From: Symbiodinium sp. CCMP2592
Taxonomy: Eukaryota; Sar; Dinophyceae; Suessiales; Symbiodiniaceae
Assembly: GCA_905221615.1 (NCBI GenBank)
Contig: CAJNDT010002768.1
Location: 220,094 to 284,093 of the forward strand
Direction: 5' to 3'
Length of the DNA: 64,000 nucleotides
Part shown: one piece after another, positions 51,651 through 63,300 of the stretch
Layout of the letters: every line of letters begins with the position of its first letter
Position numbering within the stretch: position 1 is the first letter of the stretch
Made by a program: the position numbers and the translations under genes
The notes under the pieces: model-generated
Databases searched by the model: none
The model's input: only the letters and a program-made list of their open reading frames with translations
What the model was told of the DNA's origin: nothing

Positions 51651-53604
51651 CTCTTGCTTGCTTGAGCTGGTAACAGCTGTCTGAGAGATGGTAGACTTCG
51701 CTTCGGGAAGTATGCCAGATAGGTCGCAGATCAGTTGTTTCTCCGGAATTGACCCTGTTGGGTCCTAAAGGTTCACGCGTCTGCGGTTCATCCTCGGGTT
51801 CGAGGAATGGAACTCTTTGGTTCGCTGCTGCTTTTGATTTTGGTTGTTGGCGCTCCATACATCTGATAGGAGGCCTGGTAATCTGCTTCCACATCCAGTG
51901 TAAGCCCATTAGCAGCAGGAACACATTCCACGCGATGCTGAAGACGGAGAAGTCTTGCTCACTGGTTAGTGAGTCTGGAAGTGAAGTTTCATCAGTCTTG
52001 ATAGACTCTGCGTTTGCTCCACCTCGGTTGCGGTGTCCGAACCAGCCCGACAATCCCGCTGCTGTAGCAGCTGTTCTGAGTGCCTTGCCGCTCGGAGCAG
52101 ACGGTGGACGCGATGCCTTCCTTCTTCTTCTCCGGCTGGAGGATTCGTCCTCTTGTTCCTCTTCATCTCTCTGAGCAGACATCAAGTTTGATGTTTCTCT
52201 TTCGTGTTCTTCGATGTCACTTTTTGTTGGTGACGGTTCTTCTTCTAGTCCATCCAGCTCTTCCAAAGACATGTTGAGCTTGTCAACAATATTGGTTCTT
52301 TGAGGCCTGGACCTTGATCTTGGTAGATCTTGTTGTGAAGAGGACGATGATTCCTGGTTCCTTCTTGGAGGAGGACCTTCAGGCTCGCTGGGACGTTCAG
52401 GCTGTGGCCACTCCCAGAATCTTCCATATCTGTGATGGCTACCTGATGGTTGCGATTTGTCGTACCAGCTGTTGCCGGATGAGTAAACGAATGAATCGTT
52501 GTAACCCCAGTATTCAGCATTACGCTGCTTGTAAGCCTTTCGCTTGTCAGCGATCTTTTGGACCTGGGCATCTGACCGGTTGTGTTTCCCTTTTGTAAGG
52601 ATTGGTTGTATCGTGAAGCCCAAAGGGCTGTGCCAATCTTTGTCAGAGGGACTCAACCATAGGTCAAGGTTAGAAAAAGTTGAATAGTACTGCTTGACTG
52701 AGACAAACAGACGGATATCAATATCCCTGTTATTGTTCATGTCCTGCCACATATCTGAGATTCGTTCCCAGTATGTTCTTTCGGCGGCAGGTGTGACCTC
52801 TCTTGGACTAGGTGACGCCGTGTGCGGCGTTTTACTCCAGTCAAGGATATAACTGTTGATACAGTCAAGGTCAGCAACTTTCTTCGCCGGGTCCGCCGGT
52901 AGACGATCTGCACGTGCCAGTCTGTGCTGGTCGGAGTTGTTCAAGCAAAGATGTCGCACTTGTGAGTGCCTTCCTGCTATTTTGTTGAATGCTGCAAGTT
53001 TCTTCTCCAGGTATAGAGAAAACAAACTGTTTCGCGGGTGAACGTCTCCACCTTTTAAGGTGAGCCTCGACGCAATATTATTGAGATCTCCCGCTATTAC
53101 ATCCGGTTTAAAAGGGAGAATCTCGTTGAGGAACGCGTTCACCAGTTCGCGTCTCTGTTCTTCCTTATGAGTCATGAACGAGTTGAAATGGACGATCGCG
53201 ATGGTGATGACCTTGTAAGGCCCTTTTGTACACCACATCTCGTCAAGATCGTTAGATGCTTCTTGTGAGAAGATCTCTGCGTATGACTCAAAGTCTTCCT
53301 CTGGTGGCTCATCACCCTCGACATGGCCGTTCCATTCACAGAGAATCGGCGAGGGGTCGAGGTTCGACAGTGTCAGGCACGCCTCTGGTGAGAGGTAAGA
53401 GCCATCAGTGGGTCCATCCTTGTCAGGATTTTTGCCCTTGAGTGGGTCATATCCGATAATCTGCATGAACTCGTCTCTCGTCATCCTTTGGCCAGAATAT
53501 GGGTGGACCCATTCTTTTGCCTCCTGGTATGGTACTGTGGTACCCAAAGGTGAGGCGGCATACCGCACCGTGGCATGCCCACAGTCGCTTCTTGGGACCA
53601 CCAT
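51562..53604 (-). CDS. Element 2 second coding region, part b (EEP-like C-terminal half, membrane segment)
   Basis: 680 codons from ATG 53604, though the true start is probably upstream in another frame. Residues 131-145 (V-I-T-I-A-I-V-H-F-N-S-F), 168-176 (V-I-A-G-D-L-N-N) and 318-328 (P-S-D-K-D-W-H-S-P-L-G) look like the later motifs of endonuclease/exonuclease/phosphatase (DNase I/APE-like) enzymes, the last resembling their S-D-H-x-P-L end. The early motifs are in part a. Next come acidic and Arg-rich low-complexity regions, one hydrophobic segment at 552-571 (F-S-V-F-S-I-A-W-N-V-F-L-L-L-M-G-L-H-W-M) that could cross a membrane, and a Y-H-L-S-D-S-C motif at 638-644. The domain is split by a frame change, so activity from this copy is doubtful. 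Confidence 0.6.
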   Translation of the reverse strand: MVVPRSDCGHATVRYAASPLGTTVPYQEAKEWVHPYSGQRMTRDEFMQIIGYDPLKGKNPDKDGPTDGSYLSPEACLTLSNLDPSPILCEWNGHVEGDEPPEEDFESYAEIFSQEASNDLDEMWCTKGPYKVITIAIVHFNSFMTHKEEQRRELVNAFLNEILPFKPDVIAGDLNNIASRLTLKGGDVHPRNSLFSLYLEKKLAAFNKIAGRHSQVRHLCLNNSDQHRLARADRLPADPAKKVADLDCINSYILDWSKTPHTASPSPREVTPAAERTYWERISDMWQDMNNNRDIDIRLFVSVKQYYSTFSNLDLWLSPSDKDWHSPLGFTIQPILTKGKHNRSDAQVQKIADKRKAYKQRNAEYWGYNDSFVYSSGNSWYDKSQPSGSHHRYGRFWEWPQPERPSEPEGPPPRRNQESSSSSQQDLPRSRSRPQRTNIVDKLNMSLEELDGLEEEPSPTKSDIEEHERETSNLMSAQRDEEEQEDESSSRRRRRKASRPPSAPSGKALRTAATAAGLSGWFGHRNRGGANAESIKTDETSLPDSLTSEQDFSVFSIAWNVFLLLMGLHWMWKQITRPPIRCMERQQPKSKAAANQRVPFLEPEDEPQTREPLGPNRVNSGETTDLRPIWHTSRSEVYHLSDSCYQLKQARDVCKEGAVQKLPPCSTSCGDSQERSFPKR

Positions 53605-56600
53605 TCTTAGGCTTCATTGTTCGATGACGGTAAAAGTGGTGGACGAGAGCGATGTCTGTTGTTGGGTCACCCTTGACTCCAATATACATCGAGGGTGCCT
53701 CAGGCTCCTTGGGAGGAGAGTGGATTAGCATCCCCCTGTATTCGTGTTTTCGCATGGTTGCGATCGAATACTCTGACGCAAGTGCTCCTGCCTCGAGTAC
53801 GAGGGTAATATGAGCTGAGTTGTTGAAGCACATGTCAATAAGAGGGTGATAATCGAATCCCTTCTCAGGTTTGAGCTTCTTTTTGGGATTCCCTGCGGGC
53901 ACCGGCGCTCGATCCATATTTCCCCAGTTGAATACCACTAGGTTCAGCGATACGCTGTCTGGGTTTGAGCCTTCAATGTATTCTCTCTTCTCATTAACAC
54001 CGGCCATCCTATTGCGAACTATCTCGTAATGTGCGTCGAGCACCAGTTTGTCTTCGTGGCCAGTAAGAGAGAGAAAAGAAGCCGGGTGGCTTGTTCTAGA
54101 GTCCTTGATATTGATGTGACTCTTGTTAATGCTCTTATATTCCTCCAGGGTTGGAGCCTCTGTGGAGCTGTCATACGTATTCGGAGGATTGTTCCTAATA
54201 TCATCAAGGCTGCATGGATCAACGCCTGGATGGTCCTTTTCGAACAGACTTCTTGCGTGTTCGCAATACATGTTGATTTTCTGGACTGCCAAATCTACGT
54301 CCTCATGTGTGAGGATGGCCTCGTATAAAAACTGACGCTCTTCTGAGGTCATTCCTGCTCTCACTTTGGAGGTCTCAAGGCAATCGATTGGCAAGACGCA
54401 CTCGCACATCCGTTGTTTACCCTGTGGGGTAAGTCGACAATCTGCACATACAATCGTTCCACAGGAATAGCAAAAATAGCCTGTAGGCTGTTTGCAGAGA
54501 TCGCAGAGAGGATTGTCTGGTCGAGGCAACATTCGTATCCTTTGGTTAAGGCTCATGGCTGTCCTGCGTACTCCTACAAATCTCTCCTTGTTAGGAGGTG
54601 CAGAGGAGGAAGATGCCGACTCTCTGGGTCTGTCCCACTCCTCTTCGTCAGGAGCCTCAGAATCTTTGATCATGAGTGGACTTCGGATTTTTCGATTCCA
54701 TCGACTAACCCAGATTCTCTCTTGCATTTCCTGTTGCATAGCCGGGTTAGACGGTGACTTCGAGATTCGGTGCTTGGTATTTTCTCGAATTCGAGCGCTG
54801 ATGCGCTCATGTTCTCTTACGAGGTCTTCCTCATCAGCAGGCTCCTCGTATTCGAGGTTGAGCTTGCTTCTGTTGACTCGATAATAGGTTTCTGTTTCAG
54901 GATCGAAGAGAACTAGGAATTTTTCCTTCTCCTTTTTAGGAGATTTTGGTTTCTTTGGCTCTTCGTCTGAACTCTGGACATATTCTGTTTCAGGCCTTGG
55001 TTGGTCAAGTTTGACCTTCTCAAGTTTCTCTGTGATCTCTTCCGTGGGAGAATCTTTCTTCTCCTCTGTCGCTGCAGGTGCTGAGTTCGTCTTGTGAGAC
55101 GGATTAACATCAACTCGGAGTTCAGAGGATGACGAAGATTTTGAACTCTTTTCGCTCTTCTCGCTCTTTTCGCTTGATGCCGACTCAACGTCTGATTCTT
55201 CGTCACAATCCTGGTTAGGATCTGGTTCCTCAGGTTCCGTCTCTGTTCCAGAAGATTCTTCCTTGGGAGGAACTACGTTGGCAGAAGTATCCTGAACAGG
55301 TTCTGGAGGTTTGTGACCTGTCGTTATCTTAAGAACTTCAGTGGCGCTTCTGGTGCCGTCGGAGTTCCAGAGCTGTCCCATAAGACTGTCCGGATCCTTG
55401 TCGGCCTCGGCCTGCCGGGCGAGCTTGGATCTCGGATGGATCTCCTTTGCAGTAGTCTCCGTTTTCGGAGGTACTTCACCTGCAGAAGCGGTTTGCTCCA
55501 GGTTTGGAGCTGTGTCAGCCTCTGTATTTGGCAGAGAGAAAGACTTCTTGTGAGAAGATCTAGCCTTGGGAGGCTCTGGAGGCAGATTTCGCCTTGACAT
55601 CTTGCGAAGTGTCGATTCGATCTCTTGGCCGTAATTTGAGCACCATTTCTTCGACTCGTAAGTCGCTGACGGCATCTGTTCGGAGCAGTGGTCTGCCCAC
55701 CATGGTCCGATGCTCTTGAGCTCATCGTATTGCGATGATACCCAGAGTGTTTCAGAGGGTGCAAATACGGCGCTAAGAGTACGGGCATGCACTACCTCTG
55801 GTGTAGCAAACATCCCTGCTTGGGACTGCCACATGTTTGTGACTTCGTTCACTACGTTATTTGCGTCGAATACTAGAAGCAGTGCCTTGTTGGCACGCAG
55901 CAAAGTCGGATTAGGATTCGCCAGGTTTAGCGTTGAAAACTGAACAGTGTCCCTGTTGGAACGACTGTTTTCATTCACGAGAGCTTGAAGACCTGGTGAG
56001 GTAACCACCTGCGATAGGAGGTTTGATGGTACCAGACCATGCCTCAGGATTGAGGATAATGCCTGTAAGTCCGTGGCATGCATGATGTAACAAGGGTTGT
56101 TCTGTCGAACAAAATCTTCCATGCCTACGGGCCTTGGCGCGTTAGTGGAGAGACGCTGTGCATGGGACTGCACAGGATTGCTCCCCGTTGCCATGAAGTC
56201 TGAGATGGTCATGTGTGACCTTGGCCTCTCTTCTTCAGGATCTGGTTCTTCAGCTCTTGGTAGAGTTCGTCGTGAACCGTGTCCTCCAACTGCCGAGAGG
56301 AAGAGTTTGGTCATGGTCATCACATTTGCATCCTGTGGGATGGTAACGGCGGCAACTGTTGTTTCAGCCTTGCCATCTTGGTCATAAACCATAGTGACCA
56401 CGAACCTGGACTTAGTGTTAAGGAGGACACCAAGCGCGATCTCTTGTGGTGAATATTGTGCGAGCTCTGCATCGGCCAACTTGGACATGTCCAGAAGATA
56501 ATTGTGTTGGCCAGCAAAAAGATCTTGGCGCTGGTTCTGAAGGTGTCTTGTTGAGTGTGCCAACCACCTTCCGACTTTGTTGGTCTTGGAAAGAATGTGG

Positions 56601-57151
56601 AAGCACATCTCTGGTGAGAGACCTGTTACCTCTGTCAGTCTTGGCACTGAGGAGGAATAGTCATATTCTCCCGATGCATCAAGACTCACACATTGTTTTA
56701 CCTCCTGTGGGAGGCCAGTCTGAAGGTGATGTGCAAGCATCGTACAGAACTGGCGTGGATCACGAGCGTGATTACCCACGTTGTTATCCCAGTATAAAAG
56801 GGGACTGTTGTCCCATGGTCCTTGAAGGACTCCTTCGTAGAGCCTGACTCCATGTCTGGAGATTGGAGTGAGCCTTGCTCGACTCGCATGGCCACATCGT
56901 AAGATCAGGTCAGCAAGATCTCTTGGACGCGGATTGAACACCTGTTGGTGACCCATGTAAATGTATGGAGGCTCGTTATTTTTCTCACGTTTGTGAAATC
57001 GGTGTCCACCGTGTTCGGTGTGTCGACGTGATGCTTCCCGACGAGACTCGGGGTAAGAGCTATCCATGTGTGGATGTCGCTCATGGTATGCCTGTACTGC
57101 CCTTGGTAGGGCGTGTCCATCACGGCTACGGAAGTTTGATCGTGTGCTCAT
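53447..57151 (-). CDS. Element 2 second coding region, part a (Tpt1/ART-like, zinc module, EEP-like start)
   Basis: 1234 codons from ATG 57151, 224 bp after the stop of the RT ORF. Residues 352-377 (P-C-Y-I-M-H-A-T-D-L-Q-A-L-S-S-I-L-R-H-G-L-V-P) and 422-465 (A-L-L-L-V-F-D-A.. M-F-A-T-P-E-V-V) resemble the fold of Tpt1/KptA RNA 2'-phosphotransferases and ADP-ribosyltransferases. 520-800 are low-complexity acidic/Ser/Lys. 883-924 hold about ten Cys in C-x2-C pairs, a B-box- or RING-like zinc module. 1070-1080 (L-N-L-V-V-F-N-W-G-N-M) and 1114-1121 (H-I-T-L-V-L-E-A) match the first EEP-nuclease motifs, with N1075 and E1120 as likely metal-site residues. The frame overlaps part b by 158 bases. All domain calls are by eye; the ART call is the weakest. 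Confidence 0.6.
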   Translation of the reverse strand: MSTRSNFRSRDGHALPRAVQAYHERHPHMDSSYPESRREASRRHTEHGGHRFHKREKNNEPPYIYMGHQQVFNPRPRDLADLILRCGHASRARLTPISRHGVRLYEGVLQGPWDNSPLLYWDNNVGNHARDPRQFCTMLAHHLQTGLPQEVKQCVSLDASGEYDYSSSVPRLTEVTGLSPEMCFHILSKTNKVGRWLAHSTRHLQNQRQDLFAGQHNYLLDMSKLADAELAQYSPQEIALGVLLNTKSRFVVTMVYDQDGKAETTVAAVTIPQDANVMTMTKLFLSAVGGHGSRRTLPRAEEPDPEEERPRSHMTISDFMATGSNPVQSHAQRLSTNAPRPVGMEDFVRQNNPCYIMHATDLQALSSILRHGLVPSNLLSQVVTSPGLQALVNENSRSNRDTVQFSTLNLANPNPTLLRANKALLLVFDANNVVNEVTNMWQSQAGMFATPEVVHARTLSAVFAPSETLWVSSQYDELKSIGPWWADHCSEQMPSATYESKKWCSNYGQEIESTLRKMSRRNLPPEPPKARSSHKKSFSLPNTEADTAPNLEQTASAGEVPPKTETTAKEIHPRSKLARQAEADKDPDSLMGQLWNSDGTRSATEVLKITTGHKPPEPVQDTSANVVPPKEESSGTETEPEEPDPNQDCDEESDVESASSEKSEKSEKSSKSSSSSELRVDVNPSHKTNSAPAATEEKKDSPTEEITEKLEKVKLDQPRPETEYVQSSDEEPKKPKSPKKEKEKFLVLFDPETETYYRVNRSKLNLEYEEPADEEDLVREHERISARIRENTKHRISKSPSNPAMQQEMQERIWVSRWNRKIRSPLMIKDSEAPDEEEWDRPRESASSSSAPPNKERFVGVRRTAMSLNQRIRMLPRPDNPLCDLCKQPTGYFCYSCGTIVCADCRLTPQGKQRMCECVLPIDCLETSKVRAGMTSEERQFLYEAILTHEDVDLAVQKINMYCEHARSLFEKDHPGVDPCSLDDIRNNPPNTYDSSTEAPTLEEYKSINKSHINIKDSRTSHPASFLSLTGHEDKLVLDAHYEIVRNRMAGVNEKREYIEGSNPDSVSLNLVVFNWGNMDRAPVPAGNPKKKLKPEKGFDYHPLIDMCFNNSAHITLVLEAGALASEYSIATMRKHEYRGMLIHSPPKEPEAPSMYIGVKGDPTTDIALVHHFYRHRTMKPKNGGPKKRLWACHGAVCRLTFGYHSTIPGGKRMGPPIFWPKDDERRVHADYRI

Positions 57152-57375
57152 TACGGCACGATGACCAAACGGGATCAGGAATGCTTGGTTAGCTCAAAAG
57201 GCTGGTTGCTGTGAGGCTCGAGGCTGAAAGCGGCTGCGGATGATACAGAACATATAGTTCTCATGAACATGTCCGATCTTGATGAAAACGCAGCCTGCAG
57301 ACACAAATTTTCTTTTAGACGAAAAACAGTCTAAATAGAAAATCCAGCACATGGTTGTGCTACCAGCAAACAAGA
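57152..57375 (-). other. Gap between the two coding regions of element 2
   Basis: 224 bp without a long ORF. It could hold an internal promoter or splice-leader acceptor for the second region. Nothing specific is recognisable. Confidence 0.4.
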
Positions 57376-60300
57376 CTACCACCATGTTCCTTGGCAGTAA
57401 AATAATCGGTAAATCTCTGTTGAGACATCAATTCCAAGGAAGGCTACCGCTGTAGCGGCATTCCTAAGGTTGTCTATGATCCACCGAACAGTGAAAGCTT
57501 TATGTTGAAGAAGTTCACGGAAGGGTGGATGAATGTCTGTTTCTGGTAAGTTTCCTGTTTCCAGAGCCTTGATAAGCTCATCAGGTTGTGCCGAATGCTT
57601 TGTTAATGCATCAGCTAGGCAGTACTTCGAGCTTACATGAGCTAGATCATCTAGAGATCCAGAGTTGGATTCCTTACGAAGCATCTGTATAAGATGGTGA
57701 GTTTCCTTTTGCTCTGGAAGGTGTGTCGTGCCTGCTGTTGTCACAAGATTGTTCGCATCTGTTCTGATATGTATAGGTACGGTCTCTGATGAGAGATCTG
57801 CCCAAAGTCCCTTGAGGAACAGGCAGGTACCAAAGCAACGCATCAGTGCGTTAAGCTCTGCCACTGTTGTGGACATTGTGGTTGTCGTAATCTTGTGAGA
57901 CTCATAATCCACCAGGCTACCTCTCGAGGATGTTTCCTTAATAGAGGATTCAGAGAAATCGTTCTTCTTGGAAGAAGCAGCTGCTGCTGATTGTTTCATT
58001 CCCTTTAGCTTTGGATTTCGATCTTCAGCAAGGAAAATAACATGTGCTCTCTGAGATGATTTGTCATCATTGTTCCTGTAGGAAGCATCAGGGTAACCGA
58101 GGATTCTGAGATTTCCTTTCAGCGGCCAAAAACGCAATTCTACTTCGGTAGACTTCAAAATCCTAACAAGTTTGTTCAGTTCTCGAATATCACCGATAGT
58201 AGGCTTGGCAGCCTTGCTCGCACACCTACTGAAGCGATAACAGATGTGAGCTTGAGTCCGGCTTTGTAGCCAGTTGATCTGTCCTAAAACACTTCTATAA
58301 GCAGTGTGCTGCTGTGGTGTGCATTGTTGCTCATTGTTGAGCTTCTTGTCAAAAACAATTTCTTCTAGAGCTTCAACAGCTAGGTTCTGATTTACTGAGA
58401 TATGTGCTGGCACTGATGCTGTAGCATCCTTCCAGACTAATCTCTGTCCTACAAACATAATATCATTCGTGTCTTCAGAACCTACTGCAAATTCCTTTTT
58501 GATCGATTCAATCACGGCCTTACGAAAGGTGTCATCACCGGCCATGCACAGGTCATCTACATGCAAACAGACTACTCCATGTACCTGTCTACCCTTGGCA
58601 TTGTTGCCTGCTATGGGATCTAGGAGATAGTCAATCGCTGATTCCATGGTCTTTGGCTGAGACTTCTTGAGCTCAGCATCTGCTGTTGCAGACTTCTTAC
58701 CATACAGAACATATGTACAGCGATCCGCACGGGTTGGCACCAGGCCATAAGACAGGAGTGCCTTATCAACGATGTTCCACCATCTTCGAGGTGCATCGTT
58801 AAGTCCATAAGCGGGTTTCTTCATCCTCGCTGCAATGTAGGAAGGATAACCTGCTTCAGGAGGAATCTGACAGATTATGTCTCTCGACTCATCATAGGCT
58901 TCACCCTGCAGGAAAGCAGTCTTTAGGTCGATGTGTGTCAGATTCCACAGCTTGTTAGCTGCTAGTTGAATCGCTAAGCGGAAACCTGGGCGACTCGCAG
59001 CAGGACTATCAGTTTGCTGAATGTCCTTCTGTCGATCCTGGAAACCTCTCAGGACCCATCGGGCCTTGCACTTAAGGAAGTTTCCGTCCTTGTCTCTTTT
59101 TAGAGTCAGGACCCATCGACCAGTGACATAATTTCGGATGTTTCCGAGTTTCCGTGTATCAACGAGCTCAAAGACATCATTGTCTAGCCAGCTCTGATAT
59201 TCTGCTGCTTTCGCTTCATCAAACTGTTTCTTCATCTCACGCTTTTCCTTGGCGGTTGCCTCCTTCCGCTGTGCCTTCTGGGTTAAATTCGCTGAGTTCC
59301 TGGGGGAACTTAGAGATAAGGCCTTGTCCTCTTCCGTGAGAAGGTCATACTCTTCACGGATGTCAGATCGGGACCTTTTGGTGGGTTTATACCGTGTTCG
59401 GTCTGACCTCACTCTTGATGTTACCTCTCTGATGTCTACGGGTCCGCCATGCATGTACCGAGGCATGGAGAAAGAACCTGTGTTACTGCACAGTTTCTGT
59501 TCTTCTGTGAGAAGGACCCAGTCCTTCTCATCTACGACCAAGTCACCTTCCTCATCAGAGTAATACCTTGTGTTCTCTGACTCGGCATCGCTCTCCGGTT
59601 CTGGTGAACCAGAAGTGTGAGGAGGAGCGGACGGTTGTCCGGGGTCGTCTGGGACCAGTTCTTCTTCAGTGTCTTCTTCATCTTGTTGTAACGGAAGAAT
59701 GGGTCCCTGTGGATGTGCCTTCGGTTTAGGTTTTGGTGTCGGCACCTGTGAAGGTGATTTCTGTTTGTGTGGCGAAACTTTCCTTTCCGATGAAGACCTT
59801 GGCGACACATCACCCCCCAGACGCCGAGGAGACGGAAGGCGAGGAGGCGGATGCATGCGAGGTTTAGCCCGAGCAGGAGCCACGGGCTCATCGGAGGAAA
59901 CGGCCGGTAGTCGCGGTGGAGGTATGGGAGGAGGAGGACGCGACGGCGGCGTGCCGGGAGGCATCGGCTGATCTGGTTCCGGCATAGAAACATCGTCAGA
60001 TGTGATCCGTGAGCGATTAGTGCTCATTGGTTCCGACGGGTCTGACGGCGAAACCTCTTCGTCCGACATGATTACATCCGGCGGTGTTCGCACGGACGGT
60101 GAAGTCTTGCCGCCTGTCATCTGGAATAGCACCCCCGAGAAGGTTGATGGGTGTACTTTGTTCCAGGAAACCTGGTGCGGCAAGCAACACGTCATAGTCG
60201 AATTGGGCTTCTTCTTGTTCCAGAAGACAAGAACGCCATCAGTTACACTGGTGAGTGCTTTGACTGTTCCAAATGTACCTCTGTATAGAGTACACTGTTC

Positions 60301-63300
60301 GAAACCAGACCCTGGTAAGAGTCTTGATCTAAGGCGAGTAATGTCTGACACCAAGGCATCAAGGGACGGTGATGGTTTGGAATGATGCAATGGTAATTCA
60401 GTTTTACTCGATAAAGAATTTACTCTAGCAACAAGTGATCTGATTTTCGGATCTTGCAGGAGTTTTGAATCCTTGAGAGGATTTGTTGTCAAAAGTGAAT
60501 ACTCCTGATCAAGAAGTTCCGAAAGTCCCTGGAGGCATTCATCTCCAGAGTATTCTAGTATGTCTGTGACTAAAGACAGATGAGATGCATACGCATCTCG
60601 TTTCAGGAATCTTGCCAAACACGAGGCAAAGGTCTCACAGAATTCATAAGGATACACTTGTGCGAGTTTCGTTTTAAGACCGTAGCCTTGAATACCCTTT
60701 TCGTCTCCTGGTGGAGATGTTGGAGACTTCGTTTTGGCAGAATGCCTCTGGAGAGGAATTAAAACTTGCGGTGGCAAGTTGTGCATAAAAATCGAGGATT
60801 TCGATTCATAGTATCCTGTTGGATCTTTCATGCCATAGGCCTGTAGGTTACAGACCTCATAGCTGATCTTATGATTAGAAAACAGGCGTTTTGCTTCTGG
60901 TGAAGACCAGAGCCTGCTGTAGTATGGGTTCTCAAGAACAAAGTAACGTCCGAGCTTCATTTGGTGGTCTGCGACCGATTCACAGAATTTTAAAACAGAA
61001 AGTCTCTTGGCAGAGCCTTTCTTCCACTGTGAGTACCAGCTAGACCACTGAGAATGGTCCGGTGACATAACAATAATAGTAGGTTCTTGTTCCTTGATGA
61101 TCCTAAGAAGATTGGAGCGACCTTGCGGTTGCTCAAGATCTAGACCGCTACGCAAATCGACTGGCTGACCTACTCGAAGACCTGACAGGGCAGCCTTGTG
61201 ACTCATGCGGGGAGATCCACCGTAGAGTTCTAGGAAGTCAATCTTCCCAGTGCTGGTGACCTGCCAGTGACACTCTTGATGTGGAATCGTTAGGTCTGTC
61301 GACTGCAGGGAAGCATCGAAGGTGACCATGCAACTTGCGTGGTCAGAACCTTCTGACGTCAGAGTTTCCTCATCAGGCGCGAGAGGAATCTCCACATCAG
61401 ATGTTATGTCATAGTTTTTCCTCAGTTTTGAGATATTGACACGGACGATGCGTGTTCCAAGATCCACACCTACCATGGATCCTCCGAGTTCGGAGATCAC
61501 CTTACCTTTTAGCCAAGATCCATGTTTGGACCCAGTGGATCCAATCTTAGACTTATCTTCTGACCAGTAGAAAACCTTATCTCCCAAAGAGAAAGGTCCT
61601 TGGGTCATTGACAGTCTGGCTGCAAGATCTCTACGCAGATCATCAGATTGGCGTGCCTCTTGGTAAGCCCTGTTGGCAAGCTCCTTAATGGCTCTCGCAG
61701 TGACTTCCGTATCAGTTGGATTACCTGTCAACTGATTGGGATCAGCGTTCTCTGGTGTTATAACATCTCGAGGACGCCTTCCAAAGGCCATTTCTAAAGG
61801 AGTAACTCCTCCGTAGGTAATCGAAGAGTTTCTTGCCAAACATGCTTGGCGAACGAGGTTGCCATACTTCATGGTGATTCCGTTATACTGCGGGTCACCA
61901 TCCTTCAGGATCTGAAGTATGAGCTTAATCTGATGCTTCAGCAATCTTACAGCAGCTTCGGCCCTGTTGGGCCATGGTGTTCCAGGTCCTGTTGCCACAG
62001 GCTTGATATTCTGCCGATTGTAATAAGCCTCCATTTTTGGAGTCATGAATGCTTGATCTCCAACTACAACCTTTGGGTTGATCTGAAATTTTTCAAAGTA
62101 GTCATTCATAATCGACATTGTAGTATGTTCTTCTTTATCCTGGACTACTTCGGCAGTCAACAAGTTTGTTGCTCCATCATAGAGAATAAGAAATACTAAG
62201 CGACTATCCTTGCCGGGAATTGGAAGCTCACCGTGATCTACGAAGGTGAGATCACCGAAAGTCTCTGATCTTAGACCAGAAATCTTCGCTCTCGAAGGAG
62301 CTCTCACATGTTCCTGGCAGGCTGAACACTTTTTGACCAGTTGGTCATATAGCTCGTAGATCTCCTTTGGGATCTGTAAGGCTTTTGTGCGTCGCTTGAA
62401 CTGATCCGTACTCATATGACGGTGCTTAAGGTGAAGCTTATAGAGTTCTACAGGGTCCTTAAGCTTCTCATGAATCCTGCGAAGAGCAATGGGAAGAGAT
62501 GGCGATGGTTCCGCGACAATCTCTTCACCTGTAGGTGAGTCTGTACCAGGAGCCGGGTATTCTCTTGACTCAAGTGGTCTTACCTCCGTCCCGTCATCAG
62601 CTCCTGGGACCTTAGACTTCTCTTCAACAGGAGATTTAACCGCATATTTGCGGGATTTCTTCAAAAGGTTTTTAAGACCCTTTGGAGTCTTTATCTTCGC
62701 AGGTGGAACCTCAAGTCTTTCTTCTTCTGGAGGTTCATGTGGTGCAGAAGATTCTGCAGGTTTGTCCCTAGAACCTGATGATGGTTCCGATGGTCCGGAA
62801 GGCTCAGGAACATCACCAGATGGTTCTGGTGGATCAAGTTTCTTGGCAGATGATTCTGCCGGATCAGATGGAAGAGGCTTCTTTTTGCCTGAAATCCTCT
62901 TCGGTGGTGGATCAGCTGCTCCCTCAGGTGCCTTGTCACAGCCCTTGAGGTACGTGTGAGCCTTTTTCTGTCCGGCACAGGCTGGACAGCGACCTTCCGG
63001 TATCCTAACATAAGGCTTATTGGCTCCTAGAGCAGTCTCCGTCGCACTGAACGACGTACCTGACTTAGGAAGGTACTTCCTGGTGGAAGTAAAGCCTAGA
63101 AGGTCCAATACCAAATGGTTATTGGTACTAATCGGAAGAGGGGTTTTGTACAAACCGAAAGCTTCACACGTTGCTAGGTCAGCTGTTGGACTACACTCGA
63201 GGGTCATTCTTAGATTTCTCATCTGTTCAATGGAGAACAAAATGGGGACTCTTCCCTGATCCAAAACTTCTATGGTTGTATCTCTTCTTGGAGTTGTGTT

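Noticed and set aside
58620..58808. Small ORFs in other frames inside the two polyproteins
   Set aside because: Shadow frames of intact copia coding sequence.
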